Shown here piece by piece: positions 36,560 to 49,481 of a DNA stretch of 64,000 nucleotides (position 1 is the stretch's first letter; every line of letters begins with the position of its first letter). Origin of the DNA: Phoronis australis (lineage: Eukaryota; Phoronida; Phoronidae); assembly GCA_002633005.1 (NCBI GenBank), contig NMRA01000474.1, forward strand, positions 188,001-252,000. Direction: 5' to 3'. The position numbers were made by a program, and so were the translations under genes. The notes beneath the pieces were generated by a model. It saw only the letters and a list, made by a program, of their open reading frames with translations, was not told the DNA's origin and searched no databases.

Positions 36560-37400
36560 GTTGTTTGTTCAGTAGTAGTCAAAAATCCCCGCTTTTGTAT
36601 CGGCCGCAGAAGGGCTGCTGAATATCGTCGGCAGTCTCCAAGACGAACCACAGCCGTCTTTCGATGCCGACGGAGGGCGCGCGCGTCTGAAGGCCAGCGC
36701 AGCAGTGAGACATGTCGAATAATGTCTCACTACATCAAGAACCTCTCTTCTCTTGTCGACATCACCCCAGCTTGCATCAATACTCTCACCACCCCTGTCT
36801 TGTCCAGCCTTCCTGTCCGGTGTAGAAATGGCCACAAGTCATTCTTTCTGTTGTCGGTTGGCATTCCACCCATCATCTTCAAATTTCTGTAGAGTGGTGA
36901 ACCTCTTTTCGCACATCTGCATCACCACTAGGGTCCAGCAACACTCTCTTTACTCCTGTGTTTTCCCGCCTTGCTGCTATGTGTAGTACTGTTTAGCCAT
37001 TATTGGTAAGTTGTCACTGCATTTCACCACCAACGTCCATCAACACTCTCTACCCCTGTGTTGTCCCGCCTTGCTGCCAGGTGTAGTACTGTCTAGCCAT
37101 CATTGGTCAGTTGTCACTGCATTTCACCACCAGCGTCCAGCAACACTCTACCCCTGTGTTGTCCTGCCTTGCTGCCAGGTGTAGTACTGTCTAGCCATTC
37201 TTGGTCAGTTATCACTGCATTTCACCACCAGCGTCCATCAACACTCTCTCTACCCCTGTGTTGTCCTGCCTTGCTGCTATGTGTAGTACTGTCTAGCCAT
37301 TATTGGTAAGTTGTCACTGTATTTCACCACCAGTGTCCATCAACACTCTCTTTACCTCTGTGTTGTCCCGCCTTGCTGCCCGGTACAGCGCTGTCTAGCC
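36560..37400 (-). pseudogene. Ankyrin-derived repeats, divergent units
   Basis: Minus-strand frames include KNDLWPFLHRTGRLDKTGVV continuing RVLMQAG (about 36840-36750), a clear ankyrin repeat. Several ~100-bp units then follow upstream at about 36950-37380, reading TVLHLAAR with stops and shifts. Units here differ from each other, unlike the homogeneous block at 39.0-39.6 kb. Confidence 0.6.
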
Positions 37401-38870
37401 ATTCTTGTTCAGTTGTCGGTTGACATCCCACCCATCGTCTACAAATTTCTGTAGAGTATTGGAATGGCGGTACTCCATGGCTTCTTGAGCCATTCCCTTT
37501 TCTTGCTGCCTGCTCGGTGTAGGGCTGGTCACGAGTCATTCTTGTTCAGTGGTTGGTTGATATCGCACCCACGGTTTATAAATTTTTATGGAGTATACTG
37601 GATGTTGTGTGGCTTCTGGAACAATTTCGTTTTTCTTTACTTAGGAAGTGTATTAATATAATGATCAACTTGCCAATTTCTCAGAAATTTTGGATTGCAT
37701 GACGTGTCTAGCTTTGAAATTTGGAGTTACGAATCCACATTCTCAGAAATAAGACATCTGCTACACTGTAGAACAGTTAGCACCTTGCAGCTTGATTGGC
37801 TACACTGAAGATTATGTTTAAAGAAATATATTTTTGAGTAAGGGATCTCTGAAGTTCGGTCTACGCATTCCTTAAAAACTTGTAAAATTCACGAGACAAT
37901 TATTTTCCAAGAACCTCTCTTTGCTTGTCCACATCACCCCAGCTTGCAGCAACACTCACCACAGGTCTTGTCCAGTCTTCCTGTCCAGTGTAGAAATGGA
38001 CACAAGTCATTCTTTCAGTTGTCGGTTGGCGTTTCACCCATCATCTCCAAATTTCTGTAAACTAGTGGAATTGCCATCTTTCACGGATTCTCGAACCATT
38101 CCATTTCCTTGCCACCAATGTAGAGTTGGTCATCAGTCAGTCTTTTTGAGTGGTTGGTTGATATCCCACCCATGGTTTATAAAACGCTGTGGAGTATTCC
38201 TGTCGCTAAGTTGCACGGCTTCTGGAACCTTTGTTTTTCTTTTACTGAGGAATTAATGAGATCTCCTTAATGTCTGATAGGTTGCCATCTTTTAAGTCAA
38301 AAGCGTCCTTCCATAAAGACTTGAAAAATAACACTAATAAATTCTTGTAAATTTAAGATAGTAGTGATGTAATGTTATTTAAATTTGTAAGTCCCTTTTT
38401 ATTATGAAAAATTCACAATCTATATTAGTCTATTACTGTTATGATGCCAACTTACCAATTTCTCAGAAATTTTACATTCTGACAGAAACTAAGTGCATGT
38501 GATATGCACACCCAGAAATGTTCACAAAACTCACCATGTCAGTATTTCAAGAAATATGACACGAAACCTAAATAAATGACAGATTGTATGACATTTGTAG
38601 ATTTGAACAGTGGAGTTAGGAATCCCTATTCACTGAAATCGAAGACATCTTCTTTACTACAGAACAGTTAGCACCTTAGTGCTTGATTGGCTACTGTGAA
38701 GATCAACAGTATTCAAAAAAATATTTTTGAGTGAGGTGTTTTCGAAATTCGGCCACTGCATTTCTTAAACACTTGTGAACTTCATGAGACAATTCGGTTA
38801 AAGAACCTCTTTTCGCGCATCTGCATCACCACTAGGGTCCAGCAACACTCTCTTTACTCCTGTGTTGTCC
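37381..38870. repeat. Ankyrin-field segmental duplication, copy 1
   Basis: Runs from TTCAGTTGTCGGTTGACATC to the Cys/Leu-coding 100-bp units. It is repeated at about 39890-41390 with an offset of 2504-2509 bases and very few differences. It contains decayed ankyrin stretches (minus frame DINQPLNKND.. and LHRAARKGNGS) and an AT-rich spacer with AGTAAGGGATCTCTGAAGTT. Confidence 0.88.
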
Positions 38871-39900
38871 CGCCTTGCTGCTATGTGTAGTACTGTGTAG
38901 CCATTGTTGGTCAGTTGTCACTGCATTTCACCTTCAGTGTCCAGCAACACTCTCTCTACCCCTGTGTTGTCCCGCCTTGCTGCCAGGTGTAGTACTGTCT
39001 AGCCATTCTTGGTCAGTTGTCACCGCATTTCACCACCAGTGTCCATCAACACTCCCTACCCCTGTGTTGTCCCGCCTTGCTGCCAGGTGTAGTACTGTCT
39101 AGCCATTCTTGGTCAGTTGTCACCGCATTTCACCACCAGTGTCCATCAACACTCCCTACCCCTGTGTTGTCCCGCCTTGCTGCCAGGTGTAGTACTGTCT
39201 AGCCATTCTTGGTCAGTTGTCACCGCATTTCACCACCAGTGTCCATCAACACTCCCTACCCCTGTGTTGTCCCGCCTTGCTGCCAGGTGTAGTACTGTCT
39301 AGCCATTCTTGGTCAGTTGTCACCGCATTTCACCACCAGTGTCCATCAACACTCCCTACCCCTGTGTTGTCCCGCCTTGCTGCCAGGTGTAGTACTGTCT
39401 AGCCATTCTTGGTCAGTTGTCACCGCATTTCACCACCAGTGTCCATCAACACTCCCTACCCCTGTGTTGTCCCGCCTTGCTGCCAGGTGTAGTACTGTCT
39501 AGCCATTCTTGGTCAGTTGTCACCGCATTTCACCACCAGTGTCCATCAACACTCCCTACCCCTGTGTTGTCCTGCCTTGCTGCCAGGTGTAGTACTGTCT
39601 AACCATTCTTGGTCAGTTGTCACTGTATTTCACCACCAGTGTCCATCAACACTCTCTTTACCTCTGTATTGTCCCGCCTTGCTGCTATGTGTAGTACTGT
39701 GTAGCCATTGTTGGTCAGTTGTCACTGCATTTCACCTTCAGTGTCCAGCAACACTCTACCCCTGTGTTGTCCCGCCTTGCTGCCAGGTGTAGTACTGTCT
39801 AGCCATTCTTGGTCAGTTGTCACTTTATTTCACCACGAGTGTCCATCAACACTCTTTACGTCTGTATTATCCCGCCTTGCTGCCCGGTACAGCGCTGTCT
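38840..39900 (-). repeat. 100-bp ankyrin-derived tandem array
   Basis: About eleven 100-bp units. Six consecutive ones (about 39004-39603) are essentially identical. On the minus strand each reads NG*TVLHLAARRDNTGV and, one base out of frame, RVLMDTGGEMR*QLTKNG, which together make one ankyrin repeat. A 33-residue repeat is 99 bp. The unit is 100 bp, so each unit shifts frame and none can encode a continuous protein. Plus-strand open frames recurring every 100 bases are artefacts of the periodicity. Confidence 0.9.
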
Positions 39901-41390
39901 AGCCATTCTTGTTCAGTTGTCGGTTGACATCCCACCCATCGTCTACAAATTTCTGTAGAGTATTGGAATGGCGGTACTCCATGGCTTCTTGAGCCATTCC
40001 CTTTTCTTGCTGCCTGCTCGGTGTAGGGCTGGTCACGAGTCATTCTTGTTCAGTGGTTGGTTGATATCCCACCCACGGTTTATAAATTTTTATGGAGTAT
40101 ACTGGATGTTGTATGGCTTCTGGAACAATTTCGTTTTTCTTTACTTAGGAAGTGTATTAATATAATGATGTCAACTTGCCAATTTCTCAGAAATTTTGGA
40201 TTGCATGACGTGTCTAGCTTTGAAATTTGGAGTTACGAATCCACATTCTCAGAAATAAGACATCTGCTACACTGCAGAACAGTTAGCACCTTGCAGCTTG
40301 ATTGGCTACACTGAAGATTAAGTTTAAAGAAAAATATTTTTGAGTAAGGGATCTCTGAAGTTCGGTCTACGCATTCTTTAAAAACTTGTAAAATTCATGA
40401 GACAATTATTTTCCAAGAACCTCTCTTTGCTTGTCCACATCACCCCAGCTTGCAGCAACACTCTCACCACAGGTCTTGTCCAGCCTTCCTGTCCAGTGTA
40501 GAAATGGACACAAGTCATTCTTTCAGTTGTCGGTTGGCGTTTCACCCATCGTCTCCAAATTTCTGTAAACTAGTGGAATTGCCATCTTTCACGGATTCTC
40601 GAACCATTCCATTTCCTTGCCACCAATTTAGAGTTGGTCATCAGTCAGTCTTTTTGAGTGGTTGGTTGATGTCCCACCCATGGTTTATAAAACGCTGTGG
40701 AGTATTCCTGTCGCTAAGTTGCACGGCTTCTGGAACCTTTGTTTTTCTTTTACTGAGGAATTAATGAGATCTCCTTAATGTCTGATAGGCTGCCATCTTT
40801 TAAGTCAAAAGCGTCCTTCCATTAAGACTTGAAAAATAACACTAATAAATTCTTGTAAATTTAAGATAGTAGTGATGTAATGTTATTTAAATTCGTAAGT
40901 TCATTTTTATTATGAAAAATTCACAATCTATATTAGAGTCTATTACTGTTATGATGCCAACTTACCAATTTCTCAGAAATTTTACATTCTGACAGAAACT
41001 AAGTGCATGTGATATGCACACCCAGAAATGTTCACAAAACTCACCATGTCAGTATTTCAAGAAATATGACACGAAACCTAAATAAATGACAGATTGTATG
41101 ACATTTGTAGATTTGAACAGTGGAGTTAGGAATCCATATTCACCGAAATCGAAGACATCTTCTTTACTACAGAACAGTAAGCACCTTAGTGCTTGATTGG
41201 CTACTGTGAAGATCAACAGTTTCAAAAAAATATTTTTGAGTGAGGTGTTTTCGAAATTCGGCCACTGCATTTCTTAAACACTTGTGAACTTCATGAGACA
41301 ATTCGGTTAAAGAACCTCTTTTCGCGCATCTGCATCACCACTAGGGTCCAGCAACACTCTCTTTACTCCTGTGTTGTCCCGCCTTGCTGC
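39890..41390. repeat. Ankyrin-field segmental duplication, copy 2
   Basis: Second copy of 37381-38870 with a handful of substitutions and 1-3 base indels (for example the extra GTC near 40170 and AG near 40936). High identity shows a recent origin. Confidence 0.88.
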
Positions 41391-41850
41391 TATGTGTAGT
41401 ACTGTGTAGCCATTGTTGGTCAGTTGTCACTGCATTTCACCTTCAGTGTCCAGCAACACTCTACCCTTGTGTTGTCCCGCCTTGCTGCCAGGTGTAGTAC
41501 TGTCTAGCCATTCTTGGTCAGTTGTCACTTTATTTCACCACGAGTGTCCATCAACACTCTTTACGTCTGTATTATCCCGCCTTGCTGCCCGGTACAGCGC
41601 TGTCTAGCCATTCTTGTTCAGTTGTCGGTTGACATCCCACCCATCGTCTACAAATTTCTGTAGAGTAGAGGAATGGCGGTACTCCACGGCTTCTTGAGCC
41701 ATTCCCTGTTCTTGCTGCCTGCTCGGTGTAGGGCTGGTCACGAGTCATTCTTGATCAGTGGTTGGTTGATATCCCACCCACGGTTTATAAATTGTTATGG
41801 AGTATACTGGATGTTGTATGGCTTCTGGAAGCTTTTCGATGTATTTATAT
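41390..41850. repeat. Ankyrin-field segment, truncated third copy
   Basis: Three 100-bp-type units (41340-41610) lead into the start of the duplicated module (TTCAGTTGTCGGTTGACATC), which breaks off after GGATGTTGTATGGCTTCTGG at about 41828. This marks the right edge of the ankyrin-derived field. Confidence 0.8.
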
Positions 41851-44800
41851 AATGACGTCAACTTGCCAATTTCACAGGGATCGATGAAAACTGGACAATG
41901 TGTTGAAACACATGTGAATTGCACGAGGCTATTAATGTTTAAGTCAGAATGCGAGAACTTTAGTACTCGGATTTCCAGACTCACCCACCCTTTGTGTTGA
42001 ATGCATGCTGGTTTATAATACTGTAAGTGTTAGGGTTTACCAAAAAATTTCCAAAAGTACAATAATGGGCGTATTTTCGGTAATTGTTTGCATGTTTTAA
42101 TATCTGATGGATTGGTTTAATGTTTGTGTGTAATATATATTTTGGTGCAAAGTTTTGTTTAATTTGGCATTTCACTCAGGTGACTGAGGATTCATGAGTC
42201 ACCAAATTTGGAAAGTATGAAGTATAAACGTACCCATCAGAACTGTATTTGCTGAATGCAAAGTAAGTATGGATAAGTAAAATTTTTACTTGTGAGACAC
42301 AATTACATTCAAAATGATGTGTTTGTTTCAAAAGACTTCATAACTAATGTTTTTTTTTGTTTGACAACAATGCACCATAAAGCGTGTTGCAGTTTCCAAA
42401 AATATGCTTGGGCATTTATTTTGTTTCATTTGACGTTTTTGAGTAGTCATCCAAATATCTGCCCATGGGCCTATTTAGGGAAATATCCGGTAGCTTTCTA
42501 AGAGTTGTGAGTCAGTGCTGTAGAGTGTTTTTACATTATATCCTATTATGTGCAATTAGTGAGCTGCGTGCGAAGTCACGAATGAATGCAGCCCAATTCT
42601 GACACTGGAAAAGTTCTAGATCACAAACCTAACTATTCTCTGCGTCACAGTGAGGAGTAAATTAGCTGTATTAAAATCATAGGTACTCTATAGTCTGTGG
42701 TACTGTGTTTGAGTTTAGCCATGGTTGTGTATGCTTAGCTGTTGTACGTCACAGTTAGCTTCAGACCACGCGTGATTATCTGGTACTTTTCGAGGCAAAT
42801 TACAGTACCGTGTACTTTGGTATGTTCCCACTTTGCCATAAAGTATTGTTAAGCTGTACTCAGCCTTTGTGGACAGAGTACGAGATGAGCATGTTGAAGG
42901 CACTATGAGCTCCCATACAACTTTTTCGTACATATGTGAGTGGGAGGTGTAGTCTTGCATGATTTTTTCCGCTTATTCAAAATACGTGTTGGAAATGTCG
43001 CTTGATTGGCTCTCCAACAGAATACGAAATCATGCAATTACGGAGTGAGTTGAGTACGTGCATATTGTGTGTGTGCGTGCGTGTGTGTCGCGTTTTCTCT
43101 TTGTGAAGTGTATCGCTTTAGAGTTTTCCTCTACAAGCACTGGTGGGGGATTTTTTTAATAATACTGCAATGTGAAATTACATTGTTGTCATAGTCAATC
43201 TTTATCAAATTGGATTGGAGGTCTTCGGAGTTATGACAAATGGAAATGTGACAGTCCTGTTAGTGTATTTGTCAGACAGCTTAATGCCCAAGTCCCTAAG
43301 TCCGGTGAAGGATTTACTCCCCAGTTGTTCAAATTTTCTCATAAAGTATCCATGTTCAGTTATACACTCGCACCAGACATACTTCTGTAGATGCAAGAAC
43401 CTCGTGAAAATGTAAGATTTCACACAATATATCACTACATATTACAAGCTTTCGAGTTTCTTGCATCTACGGAACGTTGGTCAAGCTTATATAGGTGAAC
43501 TTCTGGTTTCTATTATGAATTATGATTTGTTGTTCGCTGGCTGGTGCTGATGGAGAACTGTGGATAATTGTAATCACTTGTAAGACTGAGAGTGTGGTAT
43601 GGATGCCACGCGGTAACGCAGATGTAAACATTTCAACAGGGTTGTCTTTCTATTCATAAGGGCCACTTGGTGAATTTTTAGTTTCCTATTAGAGCATGCA
43701 ATTAAAATGTATTTTTAATTTTTGGAGGGACAGCTTGTTTTCTTTAAAAGAGAAAACTTTTCCTTACTCGATTCATTTGTGTCAGGTTTGTTATGTATGA
43801 CATCAATACTGATTTAATGGTAATAAAGCAAATGTTGAAAATAGTCTGGTGTCGTCACTCACATCTGTCATTTAGTAAAATTGTTTGGCGATTTTTAGTC
43901 ACCAGAGGAAAAGGAGGCAGTCCGATGGACTACCAGAAGGTTTGGGTGTCGCACACTCAACCACATACTTAATTGGGAAGTGCATTACCATACAAGTTTC
44001 ATGTGACCGTTCATTAGGCACATATGGTGAACAAGTGAAATTCTATTTTGTTAAATTTTTCCACAAAAGTAAAGATTTAAGAACAGAGGTTGTATAAGGC
44101 GTAGCTGTCATAAAACATTTGCTGAAGCTCAGATTATTAACAAAAAGAAAACCAGCCTTTGAAAAATGATAAATGACCATTTAAGCAATTTGTGTAAAAT
44201 AAGAGGTGTGTTAATCATACTTCATAGATAAAAAAAATCATATTTCGGGTATTTTAAATCGCTAGTCCACACAGTCACTATATGAAGTGTATCTTGATCA
44301 ACGTGGTCGAATATTTTCCTTTACAATAGTGAATTGATTTTCATCAAAACATTGGAAATGTATTCACAATGCTGACAACAATAGAGTTGAGTTTTCTATT
44401 TACTTATTTGGCTGAAAACCAACGCCATTAACAAACCATGGTTGTCAAAAGACTATACATATTCAATGGATTTATTTCAATAAAAATGGCCAGTACATTC
44501 TCACAACAAAAGACTGCACATCAGTTTTGGTACCACAAAATATTTACAGTTGACAGCATCTTATCGACACCACACCAGTCCCTGGTGCATCTTGAAACAC
44601 AGAAGAACTTCTTAGAGGGGTTTCTTGCATTCTGGAGTTTCGTCATTTTACTCAGAACACTTCACTAAATTCATTGGAGCAAGTCAACGTTCGAATTTTC
44701 ATCAACCTTCAAAAGTTTGAAACAAGTTTGGAAACATTGCACCAAGTCGACTAAATCAGTAAACATCGCAAACAGCCGTTTTCAGTTCACAAACTATCAT

Positions 44801-45374
44801 TGACAAAAGTCGATGTGGATCTTAAGTGAACAGCCATAGTCAGCTACTGTAGTTACTGAACAATGGTTCCAGCAAACTGTGAATTTGATGTTGGTGTAGC
44901 CTCACGATGGCATCCCTTGAGTAGTTTCAAGTGAAGTGAATGATTTTATTAATAAGTGACTTCCCAAAATAATCAATTGTACCAATAATAGATCTTTCCA
45001 CTGTATATTAAAAAATGTATATTGCTTCACTATGCAGACATGTTATTTTATAGTTAATTTATATGCACTCTGTAGCGTTATCGAGCAGACGGTGTTCATC
45101 TACTTCAGTATACGGCTCAGTACACACAATTTTCCCATTCTAGTTGACTATACTCAGGTATAGTTCGTGAACTGAAAAACGGGCATTTTGCATGACGAAA
45201 AACTTCCTGCATCAAACGCCAGGATCCACTTTGAGACACAACACGGCAGCCGTGCAACAGTTTTATCTCTGCCAGTAGGTATTCATGATGCAATACAGGG
45301 TGAGTGAAACATTTTGAGAGATCACCAAAACTGGGTAGAGTGTCCATGCAAAGGAATTCCACAAATACAGTGCC
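41851..45374. other. AT-rich stretch; PSMB1 3' UTR at right end
   Basis: No exon or named repeat is recognised. A short GT-rich run is at 43062-43090. On the minus strand AATAAA (plus TTTATT, about 44944-44949) is a candidate PSMB1 poly(A) signal, which would give a 3' UTR of roughly 0.43 kb. Confidence 0.4.
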
Positions 45375-48300
45375 CTAGTCCCTCCTCAAGGGGAATGTCT
45401 CCGTGGTGACTCCGTCCTTGGTGATCACTTGTATACAGATGCCATCCCCTGTGTAGATGTCACGCTCGGCTGCGGAAATGAACACGTCTTTGCACAAGAA
45501 GATGGCCTTCTCCTTTGTCAGGGGTACAATAGGCACACCTTCCTGATTCTTGAACCCGATCTGCAAAACGCATCACATCAATGTACACAACAGTGATAAC
45601 AATTTTCAAATTGGCATTTCGTGCAGTATAATAATTCGTCACTTATTTGGCGCAAAAATAAATGCTACGATGGTTGTCTTAAGTTTTCAAAGACAATGTT
45701 TTGTGCGACACATAACCAAAATGTCACCAAATTATTTTTCCTGACAGCTGGGCAGGGCAAACTAGGTTAGCAATGACACATGTTTGCCTAAAAGCTGAAT
45801 TGTGTGGCTTGATGACAAAATCAGTGTCCTCACTACAGAGATCATTTTAGAAAAGCACGAGTGTGGCTGAAATGACCTACTCATACTCAAGACTAAAGTC
45901 AGTCAGGTTATCTTACGCTCCACACACCTACCTCAGAAAAATATTAAACCTTACTGATTGTCATGCACTCATGACTACTCAGCTCAAACATTATTTAGGA
46001 ATAATCACGAAGTGCCAAGGTAGCATGAAATTTGTGTCTTGAGCCACTTTCACCAATCAGACCCCGGGTCACAGTGTCTGCACAGTGAAGAAAAGTAAAA
46101 AAAGTTAATAAACTTTGGCCATTGCTACCTACAACAGACTATTATCACGGATGGACCGCAGACACTGACCTGACTGTCCAAGAGGGGCTGTAACATGGAG
46201 CTGGCGGAGCCGCCCGCTCTAAACGTCTCCCGCTCGTACGAGCCGATTGGGTCGAAGCTAAAGACGCACCCGCGACCTGCAATAACGCAGAATGGATGGA
46301 AACGTTACCAACTCACTCATCATACAAGAAGCATGAAGAAGACAGATTAATTCAAAATACATAAAGATAAAATTTGTGTACTGCATTACGTGCCAAAAGT
46401 GTTCTGACAGACAAAATGACCCGGATTTCCCCAATCACAGTGGCTGGGCAGTATCTGAGCTCACTGTCAGAGTGGCCTTTTCTCGTGACCAGTGCTGAAG
46501 GGGATTTATCTAGAAAATTAATGAGGTGGTTAAGCCATTCCATAATAAGAATCTCGCCAATAGTACAGCTTTTACGAGCCATTTCTGCAGTAAACAGAGT
46601 TAGCCCTCATGACAGGAGAACAGTAATTTGTACGATTACTTAATCATGCGCTGTATATTCACGACGGAGAATCAGCAAAAAACTTTTCTGCTCCATTTAA
46701 AAATCACGAGACATTTGCACGTGAAGCACCACGACAGCATCAAGACATGAGGCCCAAGAACAATGGCAGCATCACGACATGCAGCCCAAGAACAATCTTG
46801 AATGTTCGATTAGCTTCAATTCAATATTATTGGAATCATAAGGAAGAAAGCATGAATGTGTTGACCAACAGATGTCATGGTAGCAGGCAGAGGAGATTTT
46901 TTCTGATTGGATCCGCCGGGGTGCTTTGATCCTATTGCCTTAAATCAGCCTATGGGGGTCCTAGACAATATGTTAAGCAAGCTTGTGAGATGTACTGAAC
47001 AAGTCCCTCTAAACGGGAGTTTTCATGCACAATATGCTTATATTACCATCGTAAACGCGTTTAAACAAACATTTCAGACAATGAACGCTATGGGGCGCAA
47101 AATTTTGCAGACCCTCCGGAAATCAAAAATTATATCAACAACAACTGAGCCAGCGCTCATCCAAATTAACACCTACCTTGGTCATCAAGTCCTGCAATGA
47201 TATTGTACACGTAATAGGGGAAAAAACGCTTATAGTACAAGACGGTGGACAACATGGCCGCCACAGCAGGGGTGCTCATATCCTTGTTGTGTTCGTGCTT
47301 GTACATCTGCAAAACAAACAGTGCATAGGTTCATCAAGACTCATACTGCAAACTTCTGGTTGTATGCCCCATGGCACATATTCCAAAATCAACATTTGAT
47401 TATTTCCATCCTTTCAAGAATCCAAAATACAAGCATGGGCATACCTTCAGAAACAATGAGCCTAAGAAAAGGAAAGCATGCGAGCGACAACGGCATGGGA
47501 GCGTATATGGGTAGTTAAACTACGAGAGTTTATAAAACCAATTCTGTGACTAGTTGAGTTTACTTCAGTGATAAGCCTAAGATATGCAGATATAAAACCA
47601 ATTCTGTGACGAGTTGAGTTTACTTCATTGATAAGCCTAAGATGTGCAGATATAAAACCAATTCTGTGACTAGTTGAGTTTACTTCATTGATAAGCCTAA
47701 GATGTGCAGATATAAAACCAATTCTGTGACTACTTGAGTTTACTTCATTGATAAGCCTAAGATATGCAGACATAAAACCATGTTTTTGTTTCCTACAGTT
47801 AGTTAAACTTTAGTGATGGCTGCACAGATTAGCATATACCAAACGTAATTGGACAAAGAGACCTTCAAATCCTGTCGCGACGGATGATCACAAGTAAGCA
47901 TTCCACATCACGTGACTTGTCAATGCAATATCCGAGATATTAAATTAAAACCGACTACATTAGCATGACCAAGACGAATTAGTATATAGAAAACACTAGT
48001 GGATTGCCAAGATTTTACTGAGCTCCAATTCTGAAATAGCACAAAATTCATGCCACTCTTGAACTCACAAACTTGTTGACATTTCTCCAAACCCCCTCAT
48101 TTATTGTTGCCAGCAAAAACAAGCTTTTATCTCTAGCTTCAGACAGCATTTACTCATCATGCTAACGGCAATCTCCACCACTTTCTCGACCAAAATTATA
48201 ACTGCGAATCATCTATGAAGAAGGCAACATCACAGAAAACAGGTGATTCGTAAACAACATGTAAACATTTCTCTTAACAATGCCTGAAAATACTTACTTT

Positions 48301-49334
48301 TAATCTGGCCTCTACTAGTTTTGTAAGCGCGAGTATATCCCCGTGGAAACCGGCACACCCCAGCACTGTGCTGCTTGTGCTGCAAAATATGTCAGAAAGT
48401 TAGAGGTCTGTGAACACACTAGTATTTACAACAATCCCACAACAGCTTTAAACAAAAAGCACTTATAGTACCCTCTTCCATCACAAAACCAACTTTTGGC
48501 AAAAGTCACTTGCAAGGGTCCTCAATTTTGAGAACCAGTTTGACGCCAGTTAGTTAGTGGAGAAAACCCATTCACTAACCGCGAGGCACCTGAAAGTGAC
48601 TTATCAAGCAACTTTGCATTTAGAACACCTACCGTTATGGGGATGGTCTGAGATTGTTCTTCAGTCAAATTGGAGATATTCAGGGCTTCGAAAGAGTCAA
48701 ACAAGCTGTTTATATAGCTCTAGACCAGGCACCACAAGTTAGCTTGTCATGACGTGTCATTTTACAGTCTGAGCAGGGTCACAGGGAATAATGAACTCTC
48801 GGTTTTTTGCAGACATAGAAATCACTTCTCATCCTAGTAAGGAAGGAGGTGAGAATAACTTTATACCATAAGTGGTCTAAATCTAAAGTTTCCTTCTTGA
48901 ATGGAAATTGGGTTTATAGGCACTTCAACCAATCATGTCACAGGATTCAAGTACAAATTTGTAAGTTTACTTACCTTGGTCAATTTTCGAAGTGAGTTCA
49001 GAGTATGAAGATTAGACCGCTCTATTACAAATTTTTACATATTTCCTGAGAGTACTCTATGAGTTCCTACCCTTTGGATTTCCCATGAATGAAAAGCATT
49101 CAGTCAATTTTCGGAATTTGCATGATGTCAGCTACTCGCGATTAGTGATAATTTATGTAACATCCCAAAAACTATCGAATCTGTCACCCACAGCTGGCAT
49201 AAATGCAAACAAAATTTGACACTTACAGTTTATAGGTCTTTGGTGAATCCCTCGAGTGAATAGAGAAGCCCTCACTCAGACGGGTATCAGATGCAATCAA
49301 GGCGAAATCTTCGCCAGCCATAGCCAAGACAGTG
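45375..49334 (-). CDS. PSMB1: Proteasome subunit beta type-1, N-terminus missing
   Basis: PSMB1 is the beta-6 subunit of the 20S proteasome core; it is structural in eukaryotes, lacking peptidase activity of its own. Five exons in order are 49227-49334, 48298-48379, 47177-47306, 46170-46276 and 45375-45560. All have GT/AG borders and matching phases and give 203 residues to a TAG stop. Recognisable blocks are [39 protein letters not shown]...[39 protein letters not shown]...[13 protein letters not shown] and [17 protein letters not shown]. The human protein is 241 residues, so about 37 N-terminal residues in one upstream exon are absent. No sequence encoding the expected ...FNGG end was found up to LSM2, so the exon may lie in the 55188-55371 gap or be lost or misassembled. 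Introns hold only repeats. Confidence 0.96.
47532..47788. repeat. 60-bp minisatellite in PSMB1 intron
   Basis: Four tandem 60-bp units (47532, 47592, 47652, 47712) of ATAAAACCAATTCTGTGACT.. ending AAGCCTAAGATGTGCAGAT, plus the start of a fifth. Units differ at only a few positions. Lies in the intron 47307-48297. Confidence 0.93.
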
Positions 49335-49481
49335 CTGAAACATAAGAATGAACTAACAACTTGTATAGATGCCTCACACCAAGGAAAAGCAGCGACACTT
49401 TTTACCAGGGGCAAGAAATTTGCGCTCTCTCTGAAAATTATTTAACCCTTCACGTACATAAAACCGGCCTCTTTAAAAAAA

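Noticed and set aside
39017-39792. Series of plus-strand frames repeating SPHFTTSVHQHSLPLCCPAL every 100 bases.
   Set aside because: They are shadows of the 100-bp tandem array. The biological signal is the ankyrin frame on the other strand.
38840-39900. Possible CRISPR-like regular array.
   Set aside because: Units are contiguous 100-bp tandem repeats with no spacers, in an animal genome.
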